Shown here: piece after piece, positions 9,327 through 17,394 of the stretch
Position numbering within the stretch: position 1 is the first letter of the stretch
Layout: each line of letters starts with the position of its first letter
Assembly: GCA_964430335.1 (NCBI GenBank)
Contig: CAYSEN010000006.1
Location: forward strand, 1-55,217
From: SIBU01 sp964430335
GTDB lineage: Bacteria > Patescibacteriota > Minisyncoccia > Phycocordibacterales > SIBU01
Direction of reading: 5' to 3'
Length of the DNA stretch: 55,217 bases
Notes under the pieces: generated by a model
What the model saw: only the letters and a program-made list of their open reading frames with translations
Told to the model about the DNA's origin: nothing
Database searches by the model: none
Position numbers and translations under genes: made by a program

Positions 9327-9772
9327 AAATAATTGTAATTGCTAATTAATAATTCCCCGATCAATTTTTTTAACGAATAAAGCTAATAATTTTGATGAGA
9401 AATTATGCTTTAGTTCAAAATTTCGATTTCGACTTAAAATAGAAAATTTTGAACATTACTGAATCGTTGTTTCAAAAAATTAATTTTTGAAACAACTTTC
9501 TATTCTTTATTTCACTAATCTCGAAAGCCTCATAAAATCGACACGAGTCTTTCAAGCTAGTTGGTGAGATTTGGTCTGAGTACAACAGTAAACTGAGTAG
9601 AAGAAAAATGTGTTTCAGAATTTTAGATCGCTATTTAAATTTCAAAGTTCAGACGTATTTCCTTTATGCAACTAGACGGTAAAACAACCGTCATTCTTAC
9701 CGATTATCTGAAAGCGATGAGGTCAAAGTTAAACTAAATTAAATAAATAACCTAGTAACATTTCACCCACCT
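9327..9772 (-). promoter_or_regulatory. long structured 5' leader of the surface-protein gene
   Basis: About 445 nt between the predicted transcription start and the ATG, with no credible gene. Two consecutive stem-loops stand out: 9413-9454 (GTTCAAAAT/ATTTTGAAC) and 9466-9496 (13-bp perfect arms GTTGTTTCAAAAA, 5-nt loop). Long stable leaders are known for S-layer mRNAs in other bacteria; here the role in mRNA stability is an inference. No Shine-Dalgarno site lies before the ATG. Confidence 0.5.
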
Positions 9773-9778
9773 TGAGCA

Positions 9779-9807
9779 ATTATAACTCCTTAGAGATAAC
9801 CTGCAAA
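9779..9807 (-). promoter_or_regulatory. promoter of the surface-protein gene
   Basis: Minus-strand TTTGCA (9807-9802), 17-nt spacer, perfect TATAAT (9784-9779). It is the best promoter in the 740-nt region upstream of the gene. Confidence 0.6.
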
Positions 9808-10002
9808 AAATCATATGTGGATAACTGCGAATTTGGCCTTGGAAATTACGGCTAATTCGGGGCGTTAACCCTTATATAATCCACCGGGCTAGTATCGCAC
9901 AGGTCACCCCTTTTAGTCAATTCATTTAAGCTGGGCCTAAACTAAGAATCCGCTTAATAAATACATCAAAAAATAGCGATAAAAATGAAGAAAATTGATA
10001 CC
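9808..10002. other. intergenic stretch, one DnaA-box match
   Basis: No gene is seen. TGTGGATAA at 9816-9824 is an exact DnaA-box consensus (complement of TTATCCACA), just upstream of the promoter -35. A single box does not make an origin. Confidence 0.4.
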
Positions 10003-10040
10003 AAAAGGCGTCATTTTTCATCAAAAATGACGCCTTTTTT
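10003..10040. terminator. bidirectional intrinsic terminator
   Basis: Perfect 16-bp stem (AAAAGGCGTCATTTTT and its complement), 4-nt loop, T-tracts on both sides. It ends the HTH gene at 10073. Confidence 0.9.
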
Positions 10041-10072
10041 GAGCCTATGTCCTTTTATGTAGAAACTTAAAA

Positions 10073-10945
10073 TTAGGCTGAAATTAAAGAATAGCGACTC
10101 CAACGTCTTTCCCCCTCCTTCTTAAGGACACCAGCAGACACCAATTTCAGGAGCTCTCTTTGAATAGTTTTCGAACTTACACCTTTTATTAGCGCCGAAA
10201 AATCCTTAACAGTAAGCCTATCCTTAACCTTCAATGTATCTATAATTATCGACTGACGATCTACAGTACTACTAGAAGTATCGAAATGTCCTTTGTCCGA
10301 TATAACTGAGGATTCCGAGCTGTCCTTTTTATGACCTCTATCCTTTATCTGTCTTTTAACAATTTCCGATTGCACCTTAACGGCGTCTGACCATGTGTAA
10401 ACAAGGTGTCCTTCATTTTCAGAATTCATGCCGGCCGACACATCAGATACTTCTTGAGAGTAACCAGGAATAAATTGATCAGGATTGACTCCAAAAAAAT
10501 CTCGGCCAACTGTGACCTTTTTACCTACAGTAATGTTTTCACTCGTCTGATCAAAAGCGATATTTTCTAGCATTAAATCGAGTTCGTTTTTCAAAATCCT
10601 AAAGTTCATTTCTGACACAAGGCCGGACACAAATAACACGTCGAGCTGACTGGAAAGTTTTGCAAGTTTAACACCTAAAGCATAGAGCCTTTCAGTTTTG
10701 GAAACCTCACCAGGAGTCAGTGAAAGTATGCTCTCAAGTGCACCCACACAATCGTTTCTAACACAGTATTTAATAGGCTCGAGATCTGGGAGCAAAGAGC
10801 TGACCAGATAAAATGCTGAGGTTATTTTCTCCATCTTGCGGTATACAAAAAGCAAATAACTGTCCTTTTCAAAGAGTTTAAAAATAAGGCTATTTTTGGA
10901 ATTGTGATGACTGAATGGTGACACTGTGTCCTTTTTGTTTTCCAT
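10073..10945 (-). CDS. HTH-domain protein of unknown role
   Basis: The 290-residue product has an N-terminal mostly helical region (about residues 20-135), a Ser/Asp/Lys-rich linker (about 195-225) and a C-terminal winged helix (about 230-290) of DeoR/HTH type: QSIIIDTLKVKDRLTVKDFS, then VSSKTIQRELLKLVSAGVL as recognition helix and wing. The C-terminal domain suggests DNA binding; the N-terminal part I cannot name. It stands alone next to ftsK. The octamer TGTCCTTT and close variants recur at least eight times in the same orientation in and around the gene, notably at 10927-11048 upstream of the start, which could be operator sites for autoregulation. Confidence 0.6.
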   Translation of the reverse strand: MENKKDTVSPFSHHNSKNSLIFKLFEKDSYLLFVYRKMEKITSAFYLVSSLLPDLEPIKYCVRNDCVGALESILSLTPGEVSKTERLYALGVKLAKLSSQLDVLFVSGLVSEMNFRILKNELDLMLENIAFDQTSENITVGKKVTVGRDFFGVNPDQFIPGYSQEVSDVSAGMNSENEGHLVYTWSDAVKVQSEIVKRQIKDRGHKKDSSESSVISDKGHFDTSSSTVDRQSIIIDTLKVKDRLTVKDFSALIKGVSSKTIQRELLKLVSAGVLKKEGERRWSRYSLISA

Positions 10946-11048
10946 GTGTCTTTTCTTTGTCCTTTATACTTTTTAAATTGATTTTCTAGTCCCTTAAATT
11001 TCTTACTAGTAACTATAGCTCAATGTCTTTAATTGTAAACTGTCCCTT
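10927..11048 (+). repeat. recurring TGTCCYTT motif at the HTH gene start
   Basis: Copies or near copies at 10927, 10946 (TGTCTTTT), 10958, 10989 (AGTCCCTT) and 11041 (TGTCCCTT), all on the plus strand, with further copies at 10048, 10287, 10321 and 10861 in and beyond the gene. Spacing is irregular. Confidence 0.4.
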
Positions 11049-11154
11049 ATTTCGATTTTGTGTTTAAAAATAATTTACACAGAAACACGGCCCTATTCTG
11101 GCCGTTTCTAAATCAAAATGTGTTATTATACTTAGCATATTTCTCTATATTTTT

Positions 11155-13416
11155 ATGTCTAAAAAACCGAAAGAAAGTAACAAAAATGGATCAACAACAG
11201 CTTGGGGTGATATACCTGAAAGCACACAAAAAGGTGTGATAGCAATTACCTGTTTTGTAGCCACTACGATATTAGTTTTAGCATCTCTTGGTAAGGCAGG
11301 AGTGGTTGGTGAAAAGGTGTTTGCTGGATTTAAATACATGTTAGGACTTGGGTATTTTTTACTGCCACTTATTTTCGCAATGTTAGGTATCGCCTCAATA
11401 ATGTCTGTAACCAAAAAATTTCCTTTAGTAAAAATAATCAGCGCGCTGACTTTTTTGCTTTCCGGACTTGGCATAATCGATATTTTTTTTCCGATCCAGG
11501 GAGGTATGCTTGGCAGACTTGTTTCAAACCCCGCCATCAAACTTTTTGATAAGGAGGCAAGTGTAATTATTCTTGGAGCGATTTTTGTAATTTCCGTTAT
11601 TGTGATTTTTGAATCTGGAATCGCCATTGATTCTTTCTTTAACTGGTTCAGGGAATTGTTTTCAAAGAGACAGGCAAAGAAAGATAAGGACGATATGTAT
11701 GAGGCTGTAAGTGCGGTAGCAAGACTGCAGGAACAGGAATCTGAGGACCAAAGAGAGGTTGATAATGCATCATACGAACAAAAAGAGAAAGAAAGACTGG
11801 ACCGTAAAAAACCAAAAATTGAACCTAAAATCACAGAAGATGAAGGTGGGATGGATTTCGATAAAAAGACCGCTCCTTCCTTCCTTAAGAATCTGGGAAA
11901 GGTTTTCAACCCTCCCCCACTTTCACTCCTTGAAAAGGATAAAGGAAAGGCGGTTGTTGGAGATATAAATGCAAATAAAAACATCATAAAGAGAACGCTC
12001 CAGAACTTCGGAATTGATGTTGAGATGGACGAGATTTCTATTGGTCCGTCAGTAACAAGATACGCGCTAAAACCTGCCGAAGGAGTCAAACTTTCGAAAA
12101 TAGTCGCCCTACAAAACGACCTGTCTCTTGCTCTGGCAGCACACCCACTAAGAATCGAGGCTCCAATTCCTGGAAAATCCTTGGTTGGAATTGAAATTCC
12201 AAACTCAACAAAGTCTACGGTTGGTCTAGCTACACTTTTGGCCAACGAGGAATACCAAAAATCTGAAAAACCTCTTCTTATTTCGCTTGGAAAAGGTATT
12301 TCTGGAAAATCATATTTCTCGAACTTGGCGAAAATGCCTCACCTCTTGATTGCCGGAACGACAGGTTCAGGTAAATCAGTTACGATTCACACCATTATCA
12401 CTTCACTACTTTTCAGAAACCCAGTAGAAAATCTTAAATTTATCATGATCGACCCGAAGAGAGTCGAGCTAACTTTGTACAACAAAATTCCCCACCTATT
12501 AACTCCTGTAATCACTGAGGCCAAGAAAGCTATTTTGGCACTTAAATGGGCGGCCAAAGAAATGGATAGACGCTATGACATTCTAGAATCTGAGTCAGTT
12601 AGAGATATAGAGTCCTATCATAAAAACGTGCTGGCACCGGAGCTAAAGAGGCTGGAGGAAAGAAAGGGTGATGAAGGTGAAGAAGTGAAAATTCCTGAAT
12701 TGATGCCCTACATAGTAGTAGTAATTGATGAACTAGCCGATATTATGTCCACCTACCCTAGAGAATTGGAGGCGGCTATCGTAAGGTTGGCGCAAATGAG
12801 TAGAGCTGTTGGTATTCATCTCATACTTTCAACGCAAAGACCTTCGGTTAACGTTATTACGGGTTTAATTAAGGCCAATATTCCAGGAAGAATAGCCCTA
12901 CAAGTGTCCTCACAAATAGACTCACGAACGATTCTAGACACCGGAGGTGCGGAAAAATTGCTTGGCGCTGGAGATATGCTCTTTTTGGGAAGCGAAATGT
13001 CGAAACCTCAGCGTATACAGTCCGCCTATATTAGTGAAACTGAGTTAAAAAAGGTTGTTAATTATCTTAAGGAAAATTACGACGGTGGTGTACCTACCGA
13101 ACTGAACCTCACTCCTGAAGCGGTGGCAGGCAAAAATGCCATATTCGAGTCTAGCTTTGGTGATGAAGACGGAGGATCTGAAGAAGACGATATGTACGAA
13201 CAGGCCAAGGAAGAAGTGCTAAAAGCTGGGAAAGCTTCCACCTCTTATCTTCAGAGAAAACTTAGAATTGGATATTCAAGAGCTGCCAGACTGGTTGATA
13301 TGCTACAGGAAAAGGGTGTAATCGGAGCCGCTGATGGAGCAAGACCTAGAGAGGTAATCGGTGCCGAGAGTACAGAAAACCCCGCTCCGGATGAGAACCC
13401 TGAAAATGTTGCCTAA
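11155..13416 (+). CDS. ftsK: DNA translocase FtsK
   Basis: The 753-residue protein has four N-terminal membrane segments (about 28-48, 58-82, 90-112, 135-158), a charged linker (to about 250), the alpha/beta motor with Walker A GTTGSGKS (residues 401-408) and Walker B-like VVVIDELADIM, and a C-terminal gamma winged helix (about 675-735, ASTSYLQRKLRIGYSRAARLVDMLQ) that reads KOPS-type sites in known FtsK. It pumps chromosome ends through the septum for dimer resolution. The linker is short compared with E. coli FtsK, as in SpoIIIE-type proteins. A -10 box (TATACT) lies about 25 nt upstream of the ATG, and the Ig-like membrane gene follows after 6 nt. Confidence 0.95.
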   Translation: MSKKPKESNKNGSTTAWGDIPESTQKGVIAITCFVATTILVLASLGKAGVVGEKVFAGFKYMLGLGYFLLPLIFAMLGIASIMSVTKKFPLVKIISALTFLLSGLGIIDIFFPIQGGMLGRLVSNPAIKLFDKEASVIILGAIFVISVIVIFESGIAIDSFFNWFRELFSKRQAKKDKDDMYEAVSAVARLQEQESEDQREVDNASYEQKEKERLDRKKPKIEPKITEDEGGMDFDKKTAPSFLKNLGKVFNPPPLSLLEKDKGKAVVGDINANKNIIKRTLQNFGIDVEMDEISIGPSVTRYALKPAEGVKLSKIVALQNDLSLALAAHPLRIEAPIPGKSLVGIEIPNSTKSTVGLATLLANEEYQKSEKPLLISLGKGISGKSYFSNLAKMPHLLIAGTTGSGKSVTIHTIITSLLFRNPVENLKFIMIDPKRVELTLYNKIPHLLTPVITEAKKAILALKWAAKEMDRRYDILESESVRDIESYHKNVLAPELKRLEERKGDEGEEVKIPELMPYIVVVIDELADIMSTYPRELEAAIVRLAQMSRAVGIHLILSTQRPSVNVITGLIKANIPGRIALQVSSQIDSRTILDTGGAEKLLGAGDMLFLGSEMSKPQRIQSAYISETELKKVVNYLKENYDGGVPTELNLTPEAVAGKNAIFESSFGDEDGGSEEDDMYEQAKEEVLKAGKASTSYLQRKLRIGYSRAARLVDMLQEKGVIGAADGARPREVIGAESTENPAPDENPENVA

Positions 13417-13422
13417 ACTCAA

Positions 13423-13979
13423 ATGGACCAGACGACAAAAAGAATAATTGGCATAGTATTAACCACGCTCATAGTAATCCTTGTAGGTTTTTATGCCTAC
13501 TGGCAATCAAAAGATTACATAGAAGGCTCCCGCATAACTTTTTTTGAACCGAAAGATGGATCAAGTGTTCAAACCGAAGCGGTGATAATCGAAGGAAACG
13601 CAAAAAACATCGCGTACATATCCTTAAACGATTCCCCCATTTTCGTTGATTCTAAGGGTGATTTTAGAGAAAAGATTTTACTACTTGATGGCTACAACAT
13701 AATTTCAGTCAAAGCTCAGGATCGATTTGGTAAAAAAACCGAAAAAAATATTAGTGTTGTCTACAACACGAAGAATTCTGAAGAAAATACAGCCACGAGC
13801 TCCCCTACCNNNNNNNNNNNNNNNNNNNNNNNNNNNNNNNNNNNNNNNNNNNNNNNNNNNNNNNNNNNNNNNNNNNNNNNNNNNNNNNNNNNNNNNNNNN
13901 NNNNNNNNNTGTTGTCTACAACACGAAGAATTCTGAAGAAAATACAGCCACGAGCTCCCCTACCGTTAAGATTAATTAG
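13423..13979 (+). CDS. membrane-anchored Ig-like (glucodextranase-like) protein
   Basis: The frame starts 6 nt after ftsK. It has an N-terminal transmembrane segment (about residues 9-27) and one extracellular beta-sandwich of the bacterial Ig-like/glucodextranase type (about 38-112: FFEPKDGSSVQTEAVIIEG, then DGYNIISVKAQDRFGKKTEK). A 100-N run at 13810-13909 breaks it, but the 55 bases on each side are the same; merging them gives a protein of 133 residues ending VKIN. Its position after ftsK suggests co-transcription. Function is unknown beyond surface display. Confidence 0.65.
13755..13964. other. assembly gap with duplicated 55-base flanks
   Basis: 100 N at 13810-13909. Positions 13755-13809 and 13910-13964 are identical. 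Merging them restores the frame and a natural TAG stop at 13977-13979. Confidence 0.9.
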
Positions 13980-14091
13980 GATACTTTTACGGCAAAATTA
14001 AAAACCGTCGTTTAAGTTCTGATGTTAAAATATAACAACTTTATAAAACATGCCGTTCGTAGGAGTCAATAGAAATATTTTTTAAATCCCC

Positions 14092-14097
14092 TATAAT
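14092..14097 (+). promoter_or_regulatory. -10 box of recA
   Basis: Perfect TATAAT 32 nt before the recA ATG. No clear -35 and no LexA-type palindrome is seen, so SOS control is not supported by the sequence. Confidence 0.5.
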
Positions 14098-14129
14098 TTA
14101 CCTAATTACTAATATCTAATTACTATTTT

Positions 14130-15215
14130 ATGGCATTCGGAAAACCAAAGAAGGAAAAGGAGGCGAAGGTAGTCGGAGCAAATATAGAAGACACTCTGGA
14201 AGCAATAAAAACAAAATTCGGCGAAGACTCTATCATGAAGCTCGGGGACAAGCCTAAGGTAGATGTAAACGCTATCTCCACGGGTTCAATCGGTCTAGAC
14301 GCCGCTCTTGGTGTGGGAGGATTACCTAGAGGAAGAATAATTGAAATTTTCGGACCTGAATCTTCAGGAAAAACCACCCTATCACTCCACGTAATCGCTG
14401 AAGCCCAAAAGAAAAGCGGGATCTGTGCATTCATTGACGCTGAACATGCTATGGACCCTGAGTATGCGAAGAGGCTCGGTGTAAAAATCAACGAACTTCT
14501 CATATCACAGCCAGATACAGGTGAGCAGGCACTGGAAATTGTTGAATCTTTGGTCCGATCGGGAAAAATAGACGTTATTGTTATCGATTCTGTTGCAGCT
14601 TTGACCCCAAAAGACGAAATCGAGGGTGATATGGGAGCACAGCACGTTGGAAAGCAGGCTCGTCTAATGTCTCAGGCATTAAGAAAACTGACCGCCATTG
14701 TCGCCAAAAGTAAAACCATAGTCATATTCATAAACCAAATCCGCATGCAAATCGGGGTTATGTTCGGCAATCCTGAGACCACTCCAGGTGGAAAGGCTTT
14801 GAAATTCTACACGTCAGTTCGTCTAGATATTCGTCGTATAGCTCAGATTAAAAAGGGCGAAGAAATCATGGGAGGCAGAATCCGCGTAAAAGTTGTTAAA
14901 AACAAAGTAGCCGCTCCGTTTAAACAGACTGAATTTGACCTTATGTACAACGAGGGTATCTCACGCGAAGGAGAGCTAATAGCACTCGGAGAAAAAATGG
15001 GATTTGTGAAAAAGTCCGGAATGTCTTACGAGTACATCCCTACCGACAAGAAGGGCGAAAATCTAAAACTTGGAAGAGGTTATGACGCAACAAGACAATT
15101 CCTAAAAGAAAATAAGAAAGTTTCAGAGGAAATTCTGAAGGAAATTAAAAAAAGATTGAAGGATGGCGACACCTTAAGCATGCCTGAAGCTGAGAAGGCC
15201 ACCATTGAAGAGTAA
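14130..15215 (+). CDS. recA: recombinase RecA
   Basis: The 361-residue protein is a full-length RecA: an N-terminal polymerisation helix, Walker A GPESSGKT (residues 75-82), Walker B VIVIDSVAALTP, the L1/L2 DNA-binding loops (EGDMGAQHVGKQARLMSQAL and FINQIRMQIGVMFGNPETTP) and a C-terminal domain ending in an acidic tail. It forms filaments on single-stranded DNA for strand exchange. It sits alone between the ftsK unit and efp. There is no Shine-Dalgarno site. Minor changes from the E. coli signature (K to Q in RMQIG, TTGG to TPGG in L2) are within family variation. Confidence 0.98.
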   Translation: MAFGKPKKEKEAKVVGANIEDTLEAIKTKFGEDSIMKLGDKPKVDVNAISTGSIGLDAALGVGGLPRGRIIEIFGPESSGKTTLSLHVIAEAQKKSGICAFIDAEHAMDPEYAKRLGVKINELLISQPDTGEQALEIVESLVRSGKIDVIVIDSVAALTPKDEIEGDMGAQHVGKQARLMSQALRKLTAIVAKSKTIVIFINQIRMQIGVMFGNPETTPGGKALKFYTSVRLDIRRIAQIKKGEEIMGGRIRVKVVKNKVAAPFKQTEFDLMYNEGISREGELIALGEKMGFVKKSGMSYEYIPTDKKGENLKLGRGYDATRQFLKENKKVSEEILKEIKKRLKDGDTLSMPEAEKATIEE

Positions 15216-15227
15216 AGACTCCGCAGC

Positions 15228-15312
15228 CAAACCTCAAATGGTACGGGGTTTTCGTTGCTACGAAACCCCTGAAATCTCGCGCCGTCGCGCTCCGAACCCC
15301 ATTTGGGGTTTG
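15228..15312 (+). other. nested inverted repeats after recA
   Basis: Outer arms 15228-15241 and 15299-15312 (CAAACCTCAAATGG against CCATTTGGGGTTTG, 13 of 14) enclose an inner hairpin at 15245-15269 (GGGGTTT...AACCCC) and a small GC-rich hairpin near 15277-15291. The 3' part can alternatively fold on itself (AACCCC-ATTT-GGGGTT). This looks like a three-way-junction RNA or a palindromic mobile repeat. It has no T-tract, so it is not a simple terminator. Confidence 0.45.
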
Positions 15313-15353
15313 ACTTACTACGTTAAGATGAGAGAGATTCTCAACCCAAAAAT

Positions 15354-15382
15354 TTGCCTTTAAGGTCGCAATAGGCTAGAAT
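15354..15382 (+). promoter_or_regulatory. promoter of efp
   Basis: TTGCCT (15354-15359), 17-nt spacer, TAGAAT (15377-15382). The predicted start lies about 25 nt before the efp ATG. Confidence 0.6.
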
Positions 15383-15414
15383 TTCGGCCATTAGTAGTAA
15401 GTTTCTAAAGCCCC

Positions 15415-15984
15415 ATGTCATTACTCGAATACAACGAAATTAAGGAGCGAAAATACATCGTATATGAAGGCGAACCCTACGAAGTTCTAACTTCACACGT
15501 ATTTCGCAAGCAACAGAGAAAGCCAGTAAACGCTACCAAGTTAAAGAACCTTATCACGGGTTCAGTAAAGGAAATTTCATTCCACGTGTCTGAAAAGGTG
15601 GAAGAGGCTGAAATCGACTCAAGAGAAGCAAAATACCTTTACAACAATCGAGGTGAGTTCTTTTTCTCAGAGCCAAATGACCCTTCAAAGAGATTTTCAA
15701 TGAAGGAGGAGCAAGTTGGTCCACAGGGTAAATTCCTTAAGGCTAATACAATCGTTGAGATTTTATCATTCCAGGAAAGACATGTTGGATTCAAACTTCC
15801 TATCAAGGTGGAGTTAAAAGTTGTTGAAGCTCCCCCAGCAGTGAAAGGTGATACCGCAAAGGGTGGGACCAAACAAGCAAAACTCGAAACTGGAGCAGTC
15901 ATTAACGTTCCTCTATTCATAAACGAAGGTGAAGTAATCCGAATCAACACTGAGACCGGAGAATACGTGGAAAGAGTTAACTAG
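15415..15984 (+). CDS. efp: elongation factor P with unusual tip loop
   Basis: The 189-residue protein has the three beta-barrel domains of EF-P (KOW-like N-domain to about 65, OB domain to about 130, C-terminal OB domain ending INTETGEYVERV). EF-P binds the ribosomal E site and rescues stalls at polyproline. The tip loop that normally reads PGKG with a modified Lys or Arg is replaced by VFRKQQRKPV (residues 29-38) and is about one residue longer, so the standard Lys (EpmA) or Arg (EarP) modification site is not recognisable. Length and fold otherwise fit. It stands alone between its own promoter and a very strong terminator. Confidence 0.93.
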   Translation: MSLLEYNEIKERKYIVYEGEPYEVLTSHVFRKQQRKPVNATKLKNLITGSVKEISFHVSEKVEEAEIDSREAKYLYNNRGEFFFSEPNDPSKRFSMKEEQVGPQGKFLKANTIVEILSFQERHVGFKLPIKVELKVVEAPPAVKGDTAKGGTKQAKLETGAVINVPLFINEGEVIRINTETGEYVERVN

Positions 15985-15987
15985 ACG

Positions 15988-16014
15988 TTAGTAATTAGGA
16001 CTTAGAAATTAGAT
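15988..16014 (+). repeat. short periodic TTAG repeat
   Basis: TTAG recurs every 7-8 nt (GTTAGTAATTAGGACTTAG and on). Similar stretches occur at 14102-14126 and 35695-35714. Confidence 0.4.
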
Positions 16015-16060
16015 AAACAAAACTCCCTCGAGGCCATGGCCTCGAGGGAGTTTTGTTTAT
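16013..16060. terminator. perfect palindromic terminator between efp and rpsR
   Basis: A perfect palindrome with 24-base arms and no unpaired loop, with T-tracts on both sides. It ends efp in the forward direction. Confidence 0.9.
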
Positions 16061-16075
16061 GTTTAGGATTCTTGT

Positions 16076-16118
16076 AAGAAAAAAGCCCCAAGACCTACGG
16101 TCTTGGGGCTTTTTTCTT
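16076..16118. terminator. terminator of rpsF-ssb-rpsR
   Basis: Perfect 20-bp stem (AAGAAAAAAGCCCCAAGACC and its complement), 3-nt loop, T-tract on each strand. It overlaps the rpsR stop codon. Confidence 0.9.
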
Positions 16119-16317
16119 ATCTTGAAACAAAAGGTAGGAGTCCCATAAAGCGTGAGCGTTTGATGGCTTCGGCTAGCTTTCTCTGGTTCTTGGCAGTAAC
16201 ACCAGTCTTCTTTCGGCCAAGCATTCGAGCGTGAGGATTAAGAAACTTCTTTAAAAGCTCCACATCCTTGTAGTCTATGTACTTGATATTATTTTGTGAA
16301 AAATAGCATTGTTTCAT
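16117..16317 (-). CDS. rpsR: 30S ribosomal protein S18
   Basis: The 66-residue protein carries the S18 signature: KYIDYKDVELLKKFLNPHAR, then RKKTGVTAKNQRKLAEAIKR and the ending RFMGLLPFV. S18 sits on the small-subunit platform and pairs with S6. It is the last gene of the conserved order rpsF-ssb-rpsR, 54 nt after ssb, with a strong terminator overlapping its stop. The N-terminus is short, with a single Cys at residue 4. Confidence 0.96.
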   Translation of the reverse strand: MKQCYFSQNNIKYIDYKDVELLKKFLNPHARMLGRKKTGVTAKNQRKLAEAIKRSRFMGLLPFVSR

Positions 16318-16370
16318 CGGAGTAACTTTGAATTTTGCGAAAATTGATAATTGATTTTTGATAATTTTTA

Positions 16371-16832
16371 CTAAAACGGTATATCTTCTGGGTTAATTTC
16401 ATCTGCTGGGTACTCAATACCACTAGGTGAATCGGACTTCTCAGGTGCTTGCGATTCAGATTTTGAACTACTTCCTCCTGAATATGAACTTCCCCCTCCT
16501 GCACCAGCCTTTGGTCCGAACTGCACGCGATCTGCAACAATCTCAGTTCGATATTTCTTTTGGCCGTCCTTGTCATCCCAACTTCTGGTCTGAATTCTTC
16601 CTTCTACTAGAACCGACTGACCTTTCTTTAAATACTGACCAGCTGTTTCTGCTTGTTTACCGAAGACCACTACGTTATGAAAATCAGCTTGTTCCTTCTT
16701 GTTGCCGTCTCTATCCTTCCAAACACGATTAGTGGCAACACTTAAACTACAAACCTGTATCCCTGACGGCAGAGACCTTATTTCTGGGTCTCTTGTGATA
16801 TTACCAATAATGATCGCTTTGTTGAGATACAT
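16371..16832 (-). CDS. ssb: single-stranded DNA-binding protein
   Basis: The 153-residue protein has the OB-fold of SSB in residues 1-110 (NKAIIIGNITRDPEIRSLPS, SVATNRVWKD, FHNVVVFGKQAE, SVLVEGRIQTRSWDD), a Gly/Ser-rich linker (about 113-140) and the acidic C-terminal tip EINPEDIPF that recruits repair and replication partners. It coats single-stranded DNA. It starts 4 nt after rpsF in the standard rpsF-ssb-rpsR order. Confidence 0.97.
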   Translation of the reverse strand: MYLNKAIIIGNITRDPEIRSLPSGIQVCSLSVATNRVWKDRDGNKKEQADFHNVVVFGKQAETAGQYLKKGQSVLVEGRIQTRSWDDKDGQKKYRTEIVADRVQFGPKAGAGGGSSYSGGSSSKSESQAPEKSDSPSGIEYPADEINPEDIPF

Positions 16833-16836
16833 ATTT

Positions 16837-17325
16837 TTATTCTACCATGAGGGAATCAATGGTCTTGTCCAACTCGGCTTCAGAAATAGGAGTTACCTCT
16901 TTGTTTTTTGGTATTTCGCCTGTAGCGACACCTTTAGAATCGGCCTTAAATGCTGGTGGTTTTGGAGCAGTCATGGTGTTCTCTCTGACTGTCTTTACTA
17001 TCAAAAATCGGATTATGTTATCGTTTCTTTCTAGAGAATTCTTTATCTTAGAAACTGCATCTGGATTCATTTCGAATTTTACCCATCCAAAGTAAGCAGT
17101 ATCAAACTTTAGGTGCTTTGGACCAACAACCTTGGTCATGGTATATGACAAAGCTCGAAGTTTTGGAAATTCCTCTGAGATTATTACTGCCCCATTACTT
17201 TCCAAAAGATCCTTAATTATAGTCACTTCCGCAGGAAGCTTTTCTTCCGGGATTGAAGAAACAACATGAAAACCTAGCTCGTAAATACGATTTTCTGCTT
17301 GTTCAATTGCGTCTGTTTGAGTCAT
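16837..17325 (-). CDS. rpsF: 30S ribosomal protein S6
   Basis: Residues 10-110 match S6 (ENRIYELGFHVVSSIPEEKL, the strand RALSYTM, and FGWVKFEMNPDAVSKIKNSL). A charged tail of about 45 residues follows, as in many S6 proteins with C-terminal extensions. S6 binds 16S rRNA with S18. It is the first gene of the operon. The promoter (TTGCAT-17-TAGTCT with a TGn extension) places the -10 box only 7 nt before the ATG, so the mRNA should be leaderless. Confidence 0.94.
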   Translation of the reverse strand: MTQTDAIEQAENRIYELGFHVVSSIPEEKLPAEVTIIKDLLESNGAVIISEEFPKLRALSYTMTKVVGPKHLKFDTAYFGWVKFEMNPDAVSKIKNSLERNDNIIRFLIVKTVRENTMTAPKPPAFKADSKGVATGEIPKNKEVTPISEAELDKTIDSLMVE

Positions 17326-17332
17326 GGGTTAC

Positions 17333-17361
17333 AGACTAACACAGGGCTTCCGTCTATGCAA
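17333..17361 (-). promoter_or_regulatory. leaderless promoter of rpsF-ssb-rpsR
   Basis: Minus-strand TTGCAT (17361-17356), 17-nt spacer, extended -10 TGTTAGTCT (hexamer 17338-17333), 7 nt before ATG 17325. Confidence 0.7.
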
Positions 17362-17394
17362 CCCCTTTTAGGGCTTAATTAGAGGTCGTAAAAA

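Noticed and set aside
9808..10002. origin of replication
   Set aside because: A single DnaA box without dnaA, box clusters or gene-order evidence is not enough.
11145..12245. 366-codon minus-strand frame over ftsK
   Set aside because: It overlaps the clearly recognised ftsK in another frame and is a shadow.
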